The notes under the pieces: model-generated | What the model saw: only the letters and a program-made list of their open reading frames with translations | Databases searched by the model: none | Told to the model about the DNA's origin: nothing | Translations under genes and position numbers: made by a program | Source of the DNA: Heloderma charlesbogerti | Lineage: Eukaryota; Chordata; Lepidosauria; Squamata; Helodermatidae | Length of the DNA: 64,000 nucleotides | Reading direction: 5' to 3' | Assembly (NCBI GenBank): GCA_026122225.1 | Contig: JANEZZ010001871.1 | Coordinates: 930,001-994,000, forward strand | Shown: piece after piece, positions 44,603 through 55,375 of the stretch | Layout: each line of letters begins with the position of its first letter | Position numbering within the stretch: position 1 is the first letter of the stretch

Positions 44603-45996
44603 CATAGCCAATTTCTAGCATTCTACCCTTATAAAGCACCACCATTTTATTCCTTATAAAATATATCTGATTTCTTCTATCAGTATGAAATTCACACAGA
44701 CTATCCCCTTGCTACAAGCTGTCCTCCTTTTAGAGAAACACCATGAAAAACGGCCAAGAAGCAGCAATTTCAGAAGTTATTTTTTCCACCATTTCGGGGG
44801 CTGGGGGTGATAAATAACATTCAAATCTTCACGTATTCAACTGGGGTGTGCCTTCAATTGTTTTTGATGAAAACGTGTTATGTACTTTTAAACTAGGAGG
44901 TTAAAAAGTTCCCATTTTACTTGATGGAGGGAGAAGTGTGGGCAAGTTATGCAGCACTGGTACTTTTTATGGACCCCTCAGGTATCATGAGAACATCAGA
45001 TTTGCAGACCTGCGCTGCTGTGATTGTAAACTCTAAACATTTAATTCTTTCATTTTAAAGATTGCCAACCTCTTGCAACACTGGTGGGCCCCACTAGGCT
45101 TAACCAGTAGTGTCCGCCAGTACTGTGATCAGCAGTGGGAGGTTGTGACCATTTAAAATTTCCCATGGTGCCCTGATGTAGTGTCAGTCCAGGGCATTGC
45201 GGGAAATGTAAAATGGAAGTTCCAAGCCACTTGATGTGGAGGCTCCAGGGCAGGAGTTTATATGGTGGGGGGCTCTGTAGTATTTGTCTGAGGATATCTT
45301 GATGCCAGGCCAGACCATATATGTGTTCAGGGAGGGAGTTCCAGGCATATAGAAGAATGGATTGAGTTATTTGAGCCCCAAGACCTTTGTGGTTTCCTGA
45401 CAGTGGTAGTTATGGAGGAGCAGAGGCCACAGGCAGAGATAATAAGCTCAGGAAGATAGGACAGGACAAGGGTGTGGAGAGCTTTAAAGGGAAGGACACA
45501 TTAGTGCTACATGTGGAAGGTGTGGAAAGTCAGGCTTTAGGGTAGAAGATGGGTGTCTCAGGGTCTCAATGATAAAAGAAGCAAATGATTTAGGCAGTCA
45601 GAGTTCTGAACAGTGGTGAGAGGGCTGTGGTGTGACAAAGGAAAGCTATAAAGAAGGCTGTAGCAGTCAAGGTGGGAGATGATCACAGCATCATCCAGAA
45701 CTTTAGCCAGAAGGCTGAGGGGGATATTTACTATGCAGTACAGGCTGAAGCAACATGATTTGGTCATGGATTGCATATGAAGAGCAAAGGAGAGGGAGAT
45801 GTAGCAATGGGGAAAGCTTGGCCTGATTTCTTTCGGTATGGCAGCAGTCTGCCAGTGAAATCATGGGAGCAGGGCCAGGTGGTGACCCTAGCTAGAAAGG
45901 CTTTGGACTGGCTAAAAGGGAGGGGCTGGGCAAGGCATGTTTACCTGCTGGAGCACCTACCTGTCTGCCTGTGAGCAGTAGCTTGGAAAACTATTT
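44603..45996 (-). other. No gene; possible degenerate L2/CR1 relic
   Basis: Around 45330-45345 the complement of GGGAGTTCCAGGCATA reads like the WNSL block of L2-type ORF2. 45460-45760 loosely resembles the antisense L2 region near 60200. Too decayed for a firm call. Confidence 0.3.
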
Positions 45997-46440
45997 AGGG
46001 CGCAATCCTATCAGGATAGTCGGCCCCCTCCAAACTTGGATGCAACTGACTATCCAATGCAGGGCAGGTGGAGCAGGGAGGAGATCTTCTCCTCCATGCT
46101 CCGGCCACCCTGCATTGGTGGCTTGATGGCCGATTTTGGCTGTCTAGCTGAGGACATCAGACTGGGAGGGGGGAGGCCAGATGGCACATAGGAAGAGTCG
46201 TAACGACACTTCCACGGTCTCCCCTCCTGCCCCCAAGAATGCCCCCTTTTCACCTGCTCCGTACTGCAGTTACAAGCACGGAGATGGGGAACCGTGCTGC
46301 CTACAAGGTGGTGGGGGAGGGGGCAGGGAGCATAGTTTCTGGGAACCGAGCTTGGAGCCCTGGCTCCAAGCTCAGTTCCCAGAAACTGAAAAATCCTGTG
46401 GCTGCCTAGACACTGTCTAGCGGCCATAGGATTGCTCTCC
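45997..46440. mobile_element. TTAA-type MITE, family B, copy 3
   Basis: AGGGCGCAATCCTATCAGGA at the left and GCGGCCATAGGATTGC at the right. The interior shares TCCAATGCAGGGCAGGTG, CCTGCATTGGTGGCTTG and GGGAACCGAGCTTGG with the other copies. Confidence 0.75.
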
Positions 46441-46991
46441 CCATCAAAGAAGCCCACAGCATCTTTCAGAGGGAATGGGACTAGCTAGAGAAGTTACAGG
46501 AGATAAGAGGGACAAGCTCCTATCTGCTCTCAAAAATCCCTAGACATTTTGTAATCCGCTCTTCCTGTGCCATTGTAGCCATGCTGGTAATGCTACATAG
46601 CTTTCTCAGGTTTTGGTCTGTCATTGGTGTTTTTCCCCAGAGTATTTTGGCACCAGTGAATATACTGAGATATTTGTTTTTGTTTGCTTGTGTTTTTTTA
46701 AAAAAAATATTTACAATGACAAACATATTTAATTTAAATCTAGTTGTTGACAGAGGGAGTACATTTAACTCCCCCCCCCCCACTTTACAGACAAAAATAT
46801 ACATGGAATCCATTGGCTGCTTGGAGGTTTTCTTTATGGTTCTTCGTAATAACAAATTATATTTAGTCTCTCTTCCATAATCTGAGGAAAGGCTTTGACA
46901 AATATTGGTGTCTATGTCCCTGATTTGTATATACAATATGCCATATTTTACAGAAATCAGATTTCTGCCTTTAGCTAATTTCAGTTGGTAA
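46441..46991. other. No gene
   Basis: Poly-A/T and poly-C runs near 46700 and 46772. Opposite-strand frames at 46520-46999 are unsupported. Confidence 0.4.
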
Positions 46992-47403
46992 GGGTGCAAT
47001 CCTATGGCCGCTAGTCAGCGGCTAGACAGCCATAGGATAGGTCGGTCCCCTGAGAACCGACCTCCACCCCCTCCCACGCTGCCTTGTAGGCAGCACAGAA
47101 TGGCCTTGCACTCCACGCTCAGAAGAGGAGTGTGGAGCGGCAAAAACGGTGCATTCTTGGGGGCGTGTTGGGGAGGGGAAGTTGAAAATGCCAGTACGAC
47201 ACATCCTACGTGTCATCCGGCTGCTGCTTCCTGTGCTCAAAGTCCCATGGCTAGACAGCCGAAATCGGCTGTCTAGCCGTAAATGCAGGGCAGCTGAAGC
47301 GCAGAGGGGACGATCCCCTCCACACTTCTCCTGCCCTGCATTGGATAGACCGTTGCCTCCTGAGTTCGGAGGCAGCCACCTATCCCGATAGGATTGTGCC
47401 CCC
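46992..47403. mobile_element. TTAA-type MITE, family B, copy 4
   Basis: GGGTGCAATCCTATGGCCGC at the left; CCTATCCCGATAGGATTGTG at the right. A perfect internal palindrome (GGCTAGACAGCCGA then TCGGCTGTCTAGCC, about 47249-47278) and GTCTAGCC-type sites near the left end repeat the same word. Confidence 0.78.
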
Positions 47404-47984
47404 TGTCAGTTTTTCTGCCATGGCTATTTGCCACAGCTCCACATGCCAAGACGTCAGTGTTAGAAGTTCTGCAGTTTTCCAACGTTTTGCTGTTACCCTG
47501 CAAGCTGCCATCAGCATGAACACAATTAATTCCTTAGATGTCATTTTTGCACTTCATTCATATTTGTAACCCTAGAAAAAGCCCAGCCCACAGAGTTCCA
47601 TCTGGATAAACCTCAGTGAACTGTGTCCTCCTAGTTCTATACCTCATGCTCATATGATCCATCACACCATGAACGGAAGCACCAAGATTTGAATATGCAC
47701 ATGGCTTTCTAAACACCATGACTAATGTTCCTATGATCCGAGCAAAGTTTTAGAAGGTCACTAGTTTGATCCTATGCAAAGTTTGGTGTGCCAGGTTTCA
47801 ATAGGCTTAGCAGTGCCTAATGCTGCATAAAATTCAGCTAGATGATTGCAGCATGAACTGTGTCATTTGTCCTTAGGGATTTCTAGCTGCTGCTTCTTCT
47901 TTTTACTTGCCCTGCTGTTGTCTTGTGCCCTGAACAGCAGCCTGATACACAGGGTTGTTGTTTTTCTGGCACAGAGACAAGTCA
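47404..47984. other. No recognised feature
   Basis: Unique-looking sequence without a supported frame. Confidence 0.45.
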
Positions 47985-48445
47985 TGGGATAGAACCCCAG
48001 AGTCGGAAGGGACCTCAACGTTCATCTAGTCCAGGAATTTGGAACCTCTTTTGGCCCAAGGGCTGCATTCTGTTTCAGAGAAGCTCTTGTGGGCCGCATT
48101 CCAGTGGTGGGCAGGGCTGAAGGCAAAAGGGGTGGGGCCAAAAATACCACCATATTGTAGCTCAAAGCTCTTCCTGCCACTAACTGAGCATTTAGGAGAG
48201 GCATTTCAGCCTTTGAGAATGGGGGGAAATACTGCAGAAAAACCAGGGAATCAACAAACAATTGGTGGTTGGGAGAAAGGGGGCGGGGCCATCTGGGGAA
48301 CTCCTAGAGAGCCTGATTGAGACCCTAGGAGGGCTAGATTTGGCCCCTAGGCCTGAGGCTCTGCACCCCTGATCTAGTCCAGCCCCTGTTTATACAGGAA
48401 ATCCATTGCTACAGCTTCCCTGATAGGTGGCCATACAAATATAGG
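47985..48445 (-). mobile_element. CR1 3' fragment split by a hAT element
   Basis: AGTCGGAAGGGACCTCAACG and CATCTAGTCCAGCCCCTGTT form the CR1 3' region (compare 27700-27770). It continues after the hAT into ATCCATTGCTACAGCTTCCC. Confidence 0.75.
48032..48371. mobile_element. 340-bp hAT element with perfect 8-bp TSD
   Basis: ATCTAGTC is duplicated exactly at 48024-48031 and 48372-48379. Ends CAGGAATTTGGAACCTC and GAGGCTCTGCACCCCTG. Same family as 61401-61722 (GGGCCGCATTCCAGTGGTGGGC block; CTCTTAA / GGCAGAAAGAGCTT blocks inverted). Non-autonomous. Confidence 0.9.
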
Positions 48446-48595
48446 CATGACCTGCTTAATTCCTGCGTGACAAGGTGTTGTTAAAGGCATAGCAGCAAGA
48501 CCAGTAAAGAAAGAAGGTGCTGCCATCCCTATTTATTCCCTTTTCTTATCAGCAATATTAGAAAGTTCCCCTTTAACCATTAGTAGTGCCCCCAC
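48446..48595. other. No recognised feature
   Basis: May belong to a longer LTR-like unit with the next entry (TGTTGTTAAAGGCATAGCAG at 48477), but its limits are unclear. Confidence 0.3.
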
Positions 48596-48787
48596 TGTAG
48601 TAATTTAGAGACATTTCCTTTTAAGAAACGTTGGGATGGGAATTTGGAGATGATCCCTAGAGAGATGGGTGAGGGGGTGGAGCTGGGACTGGCAGAGGGA
48701 GCTCCAGCAAAGAACTGATTGTTGTTGCAACTCTGTTTAATAAAACCACCATGTTATCTTCTTAAGATATGGACCCAAACTTATTAC
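48596..48787 (+). mobile_element. Possible LTR-like fragment
   Basis: Starts TGTAGTAATTT and ends CTTATTACA (TG...CA, inverted). Contains CTGTTTAATAAAACCACC, an AATAAA signal placed as in an R/U5 region. Flanks CCCAC and CCCCC agree at 4 of 5. Weak. Confidence 0.35.
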
Positions 48788-50039
48788 ACCCCCTCTGTTT
48801 GGTCTCAAAAGTTGCCAATTACTGACTTAACATAGTTTGTGCTTAGTCCCCTATCCTGTCCTGATTAGTGTTCCACTTCAGCCGGGGGGGGGGGGCACAT
48901 TCCACTCCCTAGACCCCATCCCCATGGGCTGTGCTCTTGTCATCACCACGCTGCCGAATGCCGACGAATTGTTTTCAAGCTAAATTTGACCTCATTAACC
49001 CACCACACTTTTTTTTTTGCCACCACCAGGAATTTCAGTAGCACAGCTGTGGTGGGGGGTGGAAGTGGGCGCACCAGTGGATGGGGGGCGGCTGTACTTC
49101 AGGGTGTTTTAGCATGAAAAGTGGCAACATATGACTATTTGGCATGTGTTCATGTGCACTAAAGAAAGAAGAGGGAAATGTGGGAAGTGCTGAAGAAGAT
49201 TGGGCCTATTTGTTTATTTTAATCCCCAACGACTTTGACATAGGCTTGGCTCTCTTGTTTCTAGATTATGTACACAGACTGAACCCTAAGTTCAGATCTA
49301 GTTCTGTCTAGTTTCACATCCAGAAACTAAAATCTTTACCGGGGCATGCTTGGTCTGAAAATGATAGAGGCAACCCTGGTCAAAAACTGAAAACAGTTTC
49401 ACACAACTAAAAAAAGCAAAAACCAGAGGCAGGGAGTTGGTGTCAATAGTTTGTTTTATCTCATTTTAAGTATACTCATGTTAAAATATATAATTCAAAA
49501 CAACATTCAGCCAAATACTTAAAAAAATTATTAGGAATTTTCATTGCTCCACATGACAATTTTTATTAAGGTGGTCAGTTGACTTGAAGTAGAGAAGGGA
49601 AAGAGTTTCAGTTTTGCAAGAAGGACATTTCATAGAATTTATTTTTTTTAAGGACATTTCTCAGATAGAGGGAAAAGGAACCACCTGATCCAACTCTAGT
49701 CATATGTTAAAACAGCATTTACTTGGAACTAATTGTGTCAGACAGAATGTGGATGGGGATGTGCAGTTGAATGTACACCACGTTGAGAGGAATGCAGTGT
49801 GGGGAGATGACATTCACATTTGGATAGATCTAATTAATGCTGGCTCTTCTTGATCCCAGAAGTGCTCTCCTTACTTGGATTGGGGTGAACAGCAGAGCAC
49901 GTTCAGTCATCCCATCTGGAAAACAGAAAGTAGTACTCAAAGAAAATGGTAAAGCGCTTTGAAAAAATGTCAAGAAAGCAAAGGTCTATACATGTGCTCC
50001 ATTTTGCATCATGTGAGGTATATGGCTATTGGCTAGAAA
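48788..50039. other. No gene
   Basis: Homopolymer runs at 48883 (G) and 49008 (T). No repeat family or domain recognised. Confidence 0.45.
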
Positions 50040-50178
50040 AGCTTTGTCTAATCTGGTGCCCTCCAGATGTTTTCGGCTTAAAACTCCCATCACCCCAGCC
50101 AGCATGGCCAGTGGTCAAGAATGCTGGGAGGTGTAGTCCAAAACATCTGGAGGGCATCAGGTTGGGGAAGGCTGGGGT
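50040..50178. mobile_element. hAT-type MITE, family C
   Basis: CTGGTGCCCTCCAGATGTTT to AGGGCATCAGGTTGGGGAAG with long paired arms; among the best-paired copies of the family. Confidence 0.8.
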
Positions 50179-50344
50179 AGAATTTTAAGACATCTCAGCT
50201 CCCATGTTCAGGGAGCTGGGATTTCCCACCCGTTGTCTTTTTCCTTTTTCTCCTTTTACCTCCCTCTCTTTATTCTTCTGGTTTTCCATTTCCTTTTTTT
50301 GTTGAATTTTCAATACGTCTTGCATTTGTCAATGTAAACTATGG

Positions 50345-50575
50345 GATTATTAATTAATTAATTATTTTTTATACTGCCCAATAGCGGTTCACAAAATTAA
50401 AACCTCAAAAATACAACAGAAAATACAATATAAAATATAATAGATTAAAACTACAGAATAAAAATACAAGCAGAGTAAAACAAGCAGCAGTCCAGATATT
50501 TAAAATGCAATAGCAGATTTAAGACAGCAGAGCTAAAAAACTGGAATATTAAAATGCTAAAAATGCCTGGATTCA
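50345..50575 (-). mobile_element. Antisense L2-type LINE tail
   Basis: TTAATTAATTAATT, then ATACTGCCCAATAGCGGTTC and a long A-rich complement region (AAATACAACAGAAAATACAA). Confidence 0.55.
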
Positions 50576-50735
50576 AACAGTCATATTGAGAGTAAATTCA
50601 TTGAAATCCATGGGACTTGACTTACATTAAATCAAGTCAGCTTAGACTCCTATTAAGTCAAGACTAAGTTAACTCCTATGGATTTCAATGGGCCTACTCC
50701 AAGTATAAGTCTGAATATAACCCTATGTTTAATAA
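50576..50735. mobile_element. Family G-like hairpin element
   Basis: TGAAATCCATGGGACTTGAC pairs loosely with AACTCCTATGGATTTCAATG, with repeated AAGTCA words between. It resembles the AGTCCCATTGAAATCAATGG core of family G. Confidence 0.45.
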
Positions 50736-51624
50736 ACACAAAGAATAAACATTTAAACTAGAATACCACATTCCTCTTCAGACCACAAGAGCTGCCAGAA
50801 CTGATCGATAGTCCCTTTTGACACATTGTCTTCTTGTGAAATATATAAAAATATAAAAAATGGGAGCTGAGTTCTTTCAGGAAACTGAAGCTGATATTAT
50901 TTAGGTATTGAGTGCTTCAAAATTAGGTCCCAGAACAAAAGGGTAGAGGCAGGGGAGCTGCACCTGTTGAGTGTCTTCCTGTCGAACCGCAATGCAAGAT
51001 GCAGAAACCCTGCAAGAAAAAATGACGGAAACTCTATAAATGAAGAGTGCACAACCCTTTGGGGCTGCATGTGATGCTGGCTTGGGGGCCAGGGCCCACA
51101 TGTATGTATGCACACACGTGCATGCATGTACACAAGTGATCCCGATACAGGTCACTCTTTCCCTACCGCTGCTGGCAACAGCAGAGAAAGAGTGATTATA
51201 TGAGAATCTCTGGGAGAGGGAGTTGAGAGTACAGGTGGTGGTGGGGAATTCAGCTACAGTGGGATGGTCAGGACACCCTTGGGAGGCTGCAGGAAAGGCT
51301 TTGGAGAGGTGCAGGTTGTGCACCCCTGCTATAAACAAGAAATATGTGAAGCCATGTGAAGCACATCATTTGATTTCTCCTGACTTAATGATGACATGGC
51401 TGAAGGTGTGAACCAACCTCATTGGCAAACCACTGCGTTTGCAGTGATAAGAAAATGTTGTGGTGTGTGACTTGTGATCACTCATCCACACACAAAAGTT
51501 ACCACATGGTGCACAGTCATCAAGGGAAGAACATGGCATGTGAGAACCCGCTTATGAAGAGGCGCAGAAACAGAACTGCAGAGATGGGAAACCCACAACA
51601 ACAGTGGCTACACTGCTTTTAACA
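50736..51624. other. No gene
   Basis: Open frames on both strands at 50897-51411 lack domains. No repeat recognised. Confidence 0.4.
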
Positions 51625-51762
51625 CAGGAGTGGGAAATGTGTGGCACTTCAGATGTCATTGGATTGTAACTCCCATCAGCCCTTGCCAGCATAGCCTGTA
51701 CTGAGGGATGATGGGAATGACAGTCCAACAACTTCTGGAGGACCACAAGCTCCCCATCTCTG
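51625..51762. mobile_element. hAT-type MITE, family C, with TSD
   Basis: Ends CAGGAGTGGGAAATG and AGCTCCCCATCTCTG. Flanks TTTTAACA and CTTTAATA agree at 6 of 8. Confidence 0.75.
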
Positions 51763-52401
51763 CTTTAATAACTGGCTAAATTCATATCAACTTTCCCCAT
51801 TACCCGTTGTCCTGCCCATTGAACCCTGAATAATTAATGCTGGTCTTTCTTTTATAACAAACAGTTCCCAAAGCTTTGGATGTAGAGATAGGACACAATG
51901 AAAGTACTGTAGGGCCACTTCAACGCTGTGCATTCAGGAAGTTGCACTTGGAACTCTACAATTTGGAGTCTTGTGTAGTTTCCTCATTTTTAAAAAGGAA
52001 GTATAGACCTCTGGTTGTTACGATTAAAATACATGACCCTAAAGCAGGAGTCAATGCAGCTGCTTTGTTCTTCCTGTTCTCAGTTGTTCAGTTTTCTTAT
52101 CCCTGGCCCTTGAAGCCGTCATGGTCATCAACATTTCCTTGAGATATTCTTACTTAAAGAAAAGCATCTTCATATAGCCTTTAAGTAAGGGAGGTGGGGT
52201 GGGGGTAGGACTGAAGGGAACAAAATTCAGTTCTGAGTGAATTTCAGTTCTGGGTGAGGCACTCACTGACACTGAAGATAGAATGAACTAGATCCAGGCT
52301 TTTAGTCTAAATTTGGAGACAGATAATATTTAAAAGTGTGACAATCATATCCTGTGGCAGATACATAGATATGTCTTGTTATCCCATTGTCATCTCTTGT
52401 C
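51763..52401. other. No gene
   Basis: No supported feature. TTCAGTTCTGAGTGAATTTCAGTTCTGGGTGA at about 52230 is an imperfect tandem of 16 bp. Confidence 0.4.
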
Positions 52402-52454
52402 AAACAGGTTTTGCAGGTTTTTGGAAACACTACAGAAACCTGCAAAACCTGTTT
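52402..52454. repeat. Perfect 19-bp hairpin
   Basis: AAACAGGTTTTGCAGGTTT (52402-52420) and its exact complement (52436-52454) flank a 15-nt loop. Pairing continues imperfectly outward (TCTCTTGTC against ATCAGAG). Not part of any repeat family seen here. It could be a small foldback or a precursor-like RNA hairpin; transcription is unknown. Confidence 0.85.
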
Positions 52455-53109
52455 ATCAGAGCCAAATATGGAATGAGCGTACACATGACCGCTAAAGATG
52501 ACTCTTTCATACCGCCCTCAGTATTCTGACAAAATGGTTGCCTATTCCCAGCATAAGGCAGTGGGGGCCTGGGGCTACTTGCAGATGGAGGAGTCCTAGT
52601 GCTAACTGTTGGAAGGCATTGTGCAGCTATTCCATCTGTTCTTCCTTAATGGATTTTTTTGCAGGAAAAAACAACAACGCAGCAGACTCACACTTCCTTT
52701 CAAGGTCCTTCCATTCATGCTTCTCTATTATCTGCTGTAAGGTCCCACTAGCTCAACAGGTGCCCAGTGAACTCCCACTTGCTCAACAGGTGAAGGAAGA
52801 GGATGAACAGCAGGAGAGCAGGGTCGTTGCACCAGCTTTCCTGAAAGAATTTCCCCCCTCTTCCCTCCCCATTCCTGTTTTTTCTTGTGTGCCATGTCTT
52901 TTTAGATTTTAAGCCAGCGGGCAGCAGGCAGTGTCTTTTTAAACTGATTATATGGAAGCTGCTCTGGGAGGCTTTTTGGTGGCATAACAATACTTCAAAT
53001 AAATAAATAATAAGCAGAAGGCATGGCAGCTACACACTCTCCCCCTGCATTGCTAATGTAATAAGGAAAATCCGTGTTTCCAGGTTGCAATCCAGCAACG
53101 CTACCATGG
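52455..53109. other. No gene
   Basis: 52740-52795 repeats CTCAACAGGTG twice (GCTCAACAGGTGCCCAGTGA, GCTCAACAGGTGAAGG). 52990-53012 resembles a short AT-rich tail. No domain. Confidence 0.4.
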
Positions 53110-53300
53110 GGACCATATGAAGAGGGCTGCTAGATTAGACCAGGGGCCTACCTAGTTCAACGTCCATCCTGTTTCTCACAGTGGGAAAATGCCCGTGGGA
53201 AGACAATGCCCCTGGGAAGCCCACAAGGAGCACATAAGGGCAACAGAGCTCTCCTGCTGTTGTTCCCCACCAGCTGGTGTCCAAAGGCACACATATAGTG
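53110..53300 (-). mobile_element. CR1-like LINE 3' tail
   Basis: GAAGAGGGCTGCTAGATTAG, then CCTGTTTCTCACAGTGGGAA and GGGAAGCCCACAAGGAGCAC, match the 3' region at 25345-25450. No coding part remains. Confidence 0.6.
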
Positions 53301-53956
53301 CAACCCAATCCACTACCCTCCACTACCACCAGGAAGCCCAGGAATATAAAGAGGAGGGAGTACAGAAAAGGTACAGAGAGCAGCATTCAAATATGCCTGG
53401 ATGTAATGAATCCAACCCCACCTCCTTCCTAGAAAGGCCTCAAACAAAGAATGTGCCCAGAATAGACACCAATATTTGCATCTCAACACATTCCAGGCTG
53501 ATTCTCCTGCTTCCCCTCCCTCCTCTTATGACGCAGCTTATGTTAAGGAGGTACTGTAGAAACTACCTGGCCGGGCGGGGGGGGGGGTGCATGGCCAGGT
53601 CCTCCAGGCTTTTGATTGGTCAGTTTGAATTTCCCTCCCTTGGATCTGCCCAACTCTCACAAAGGTGTCTGCGAAGGAAGCTTCCTTCATCTTCTGGTGG
53701 CTGGCAAAGAGTCAAGGCAACCCGCGTCCATGCTCTGGAGGCCCAGGTGTGGGCCACATCCCTCTCTACACCTGAAAGCTCTTTTGGCGGGTGATTCTTC
53801 GAATCCTGATAAGTGAGGGCTAGTGAGCTAGTTTGAGGTTTCATTTCATTTTAAAAGCCACTGACTATTTCTGAACTTCCCTCTGCTTGGTTCTTTCATA
53901 AATATACTGAACTGGAAACTCTAGTTGATTTGATTCTCTGGCCTAGTCTGAGGGTT
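53301..53956. other. No gene
   Basis: The long open frame 53189-53794 starts inside the LINE tail, has a low-complexity composition and no domain, so it is not called. A G-run lies at 53577-53588. Confidence 0.45.
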
Positions 53957-53964
53957 GCCTTCAC

Positions 53965-54151
53965 CGGCGGAGGCTGGTGGCTCCTATGTCAGTGCGGCTG
54001 TGCATCTGCTCTGGGTTTCAGTCAGAACTTTAAAGTTTCAGTCCCATTTGGCAGTTAGGGTTCAGCACCTTGGATCGTTCCGTTAGAATTCTGACTGAAA
54101 CCCAGAGCATATTCACAGCCCCACTGACATTGGAGCCACCAGCCTCCACTG
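53965..54151. mobile_element. 187-bp foldback hAT element with TSD
   Basis: Arms of about 65 bp: CGGCGGAGGCTGGTGGCTCC ... GGGTTTCAGTCAGAA against its complement ending AGCCACCAGCCTCCACTG. 8-bp duplications GCCTTCAC (53957-53964) and ACCTTCAC (54152-54159), 7 of 8. Confidence 0.88.
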
Positions 54152-54159
54152 ACCTTCAC

Positions 54160-55019
54160 CCATGTGCTGGACTACTTGGCAAACACACTAACCTGCTTGT
54201 ACAGGAAGTTAAAGGAAGCTCCGAAATGGGGGTCTCTTCTTCTCCACATATATAAGAAATCATAAGCCTGGATTCCCACATATCCAGGGTATGAGTTATT
54301 TAATATTAAAATTCCTTAAGAGCTATTAATATGTGGATGATGGCAGCCTGTCTTACCTCACAGGATTGGCGGTGCAGACATACCGGTTTGTCACATAGGA
54401 CAAAACTAAAACCATTCCGAATTGCAGTAGTGTGAACATATTGCAGCTGTACTCCAATGTTTTTTTTCCATACAGCTACACACCTTGAGAGCCTTTTTTG
54501 GACATCCCTGCTTTGACTAACTTTGTCATCTATCAGCATTTTCTGTTGGGAGGCCCTCGAGGCTGACCTGATTATAAGGTTGGCTGAAGACACATATTTC
54601 AAGCAGCAAATTTGGGATCTAATATAGTGACCTGGCGGGGGGTCTCCCAGAAGGTGTTATCCAGAAGGTGCCACCCTTGGGTCCTAACTTCACTGGCTTC
54701 AGCCTCTTGCAGCAGTGGGTGAGGATAGCGGAGAGGTTGCTCCAAAATGGTGCTGGGCAAACACATTATGTGCATGCTTCCCAGGAAACTTGTATAAAAT
54801 GTGTGGCCAGGGATAATTTTAGAGGCCTTTTTCTCATGCACACACTGCCAATGGAGGAGAAACAAGCAGCTGACCAAGAGTAGGTGATGGAGGAGAAACG
54901 GGCCAGCAAAGGTTCTAGCTTCTGCTGATGAACTGGGGTCCACAATGTGGATTCAATTTTCACATTAAAAACTGCCTTCCAAAACAGAAAGGTGCCCCGC
55001 ATAGAATTCTGGACGACTG
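54160..55019. other. No gene
   Basis: The minus-strand frame 54306-54602 (98 codons) has no domain I recognise and no supporting context. No repeat family identified. Confidence 0.4.
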
Positions 55020-55375
55020 GGCAAGGTCGGCATCAAAGGTAGGCGTGGTTGGGCACCTGCTGAGGGTCCACACTCCAGCTGGGAAACCACTGACAAGAGC
55101 CCCCCTGGAGTTGCTTCCCCTCTTCACCGCTGCAACTGCTTGTTCAGTTGCCTCTCACTCTGGCCCAGAGAACGGTGGTGGTGAGAAGGAGGAGCAGGAG
55201 ATGCTGCTGCCTGTTTGCTCTTTGGCTCTCTGCCTATCAAACAAGCAAGTGGTGGCAACGATGAGAAACAGGATGAGCAGCAAGAGGAACTGCTGACAGC
55301 GATGGTGAGAAGCCAGGCTCACTGAGGGAAGGGGCCCACTGACGTCCTCCCAAACCTGAAGACAGCGTTGCCAGT
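55020..55375. mobile_element. Dispersed element, family D (reverse orientation)
   Basis: GTCGGCATCAAAGGTAGGCG to GAAGACAGCGTTGCC. Parallel to 40570-40925 throughout (ACTGACAAGAGCCCCCCTGG, GCTTGTTCAGTTGCCTCTCA, GGCTCACTGAGGGAAGGGGC). Confidence 0.6.

Noticed and set aside
53189..53794. 201-codon open frame
   Set aside because: It starts in a LINE tail, is low-complexity, has no domain and is shadowed on the other strand.
54306..54602. 98-codon minus-strand frame
   Set aside because: No recognisable domain, splice context or start context; chance frame.
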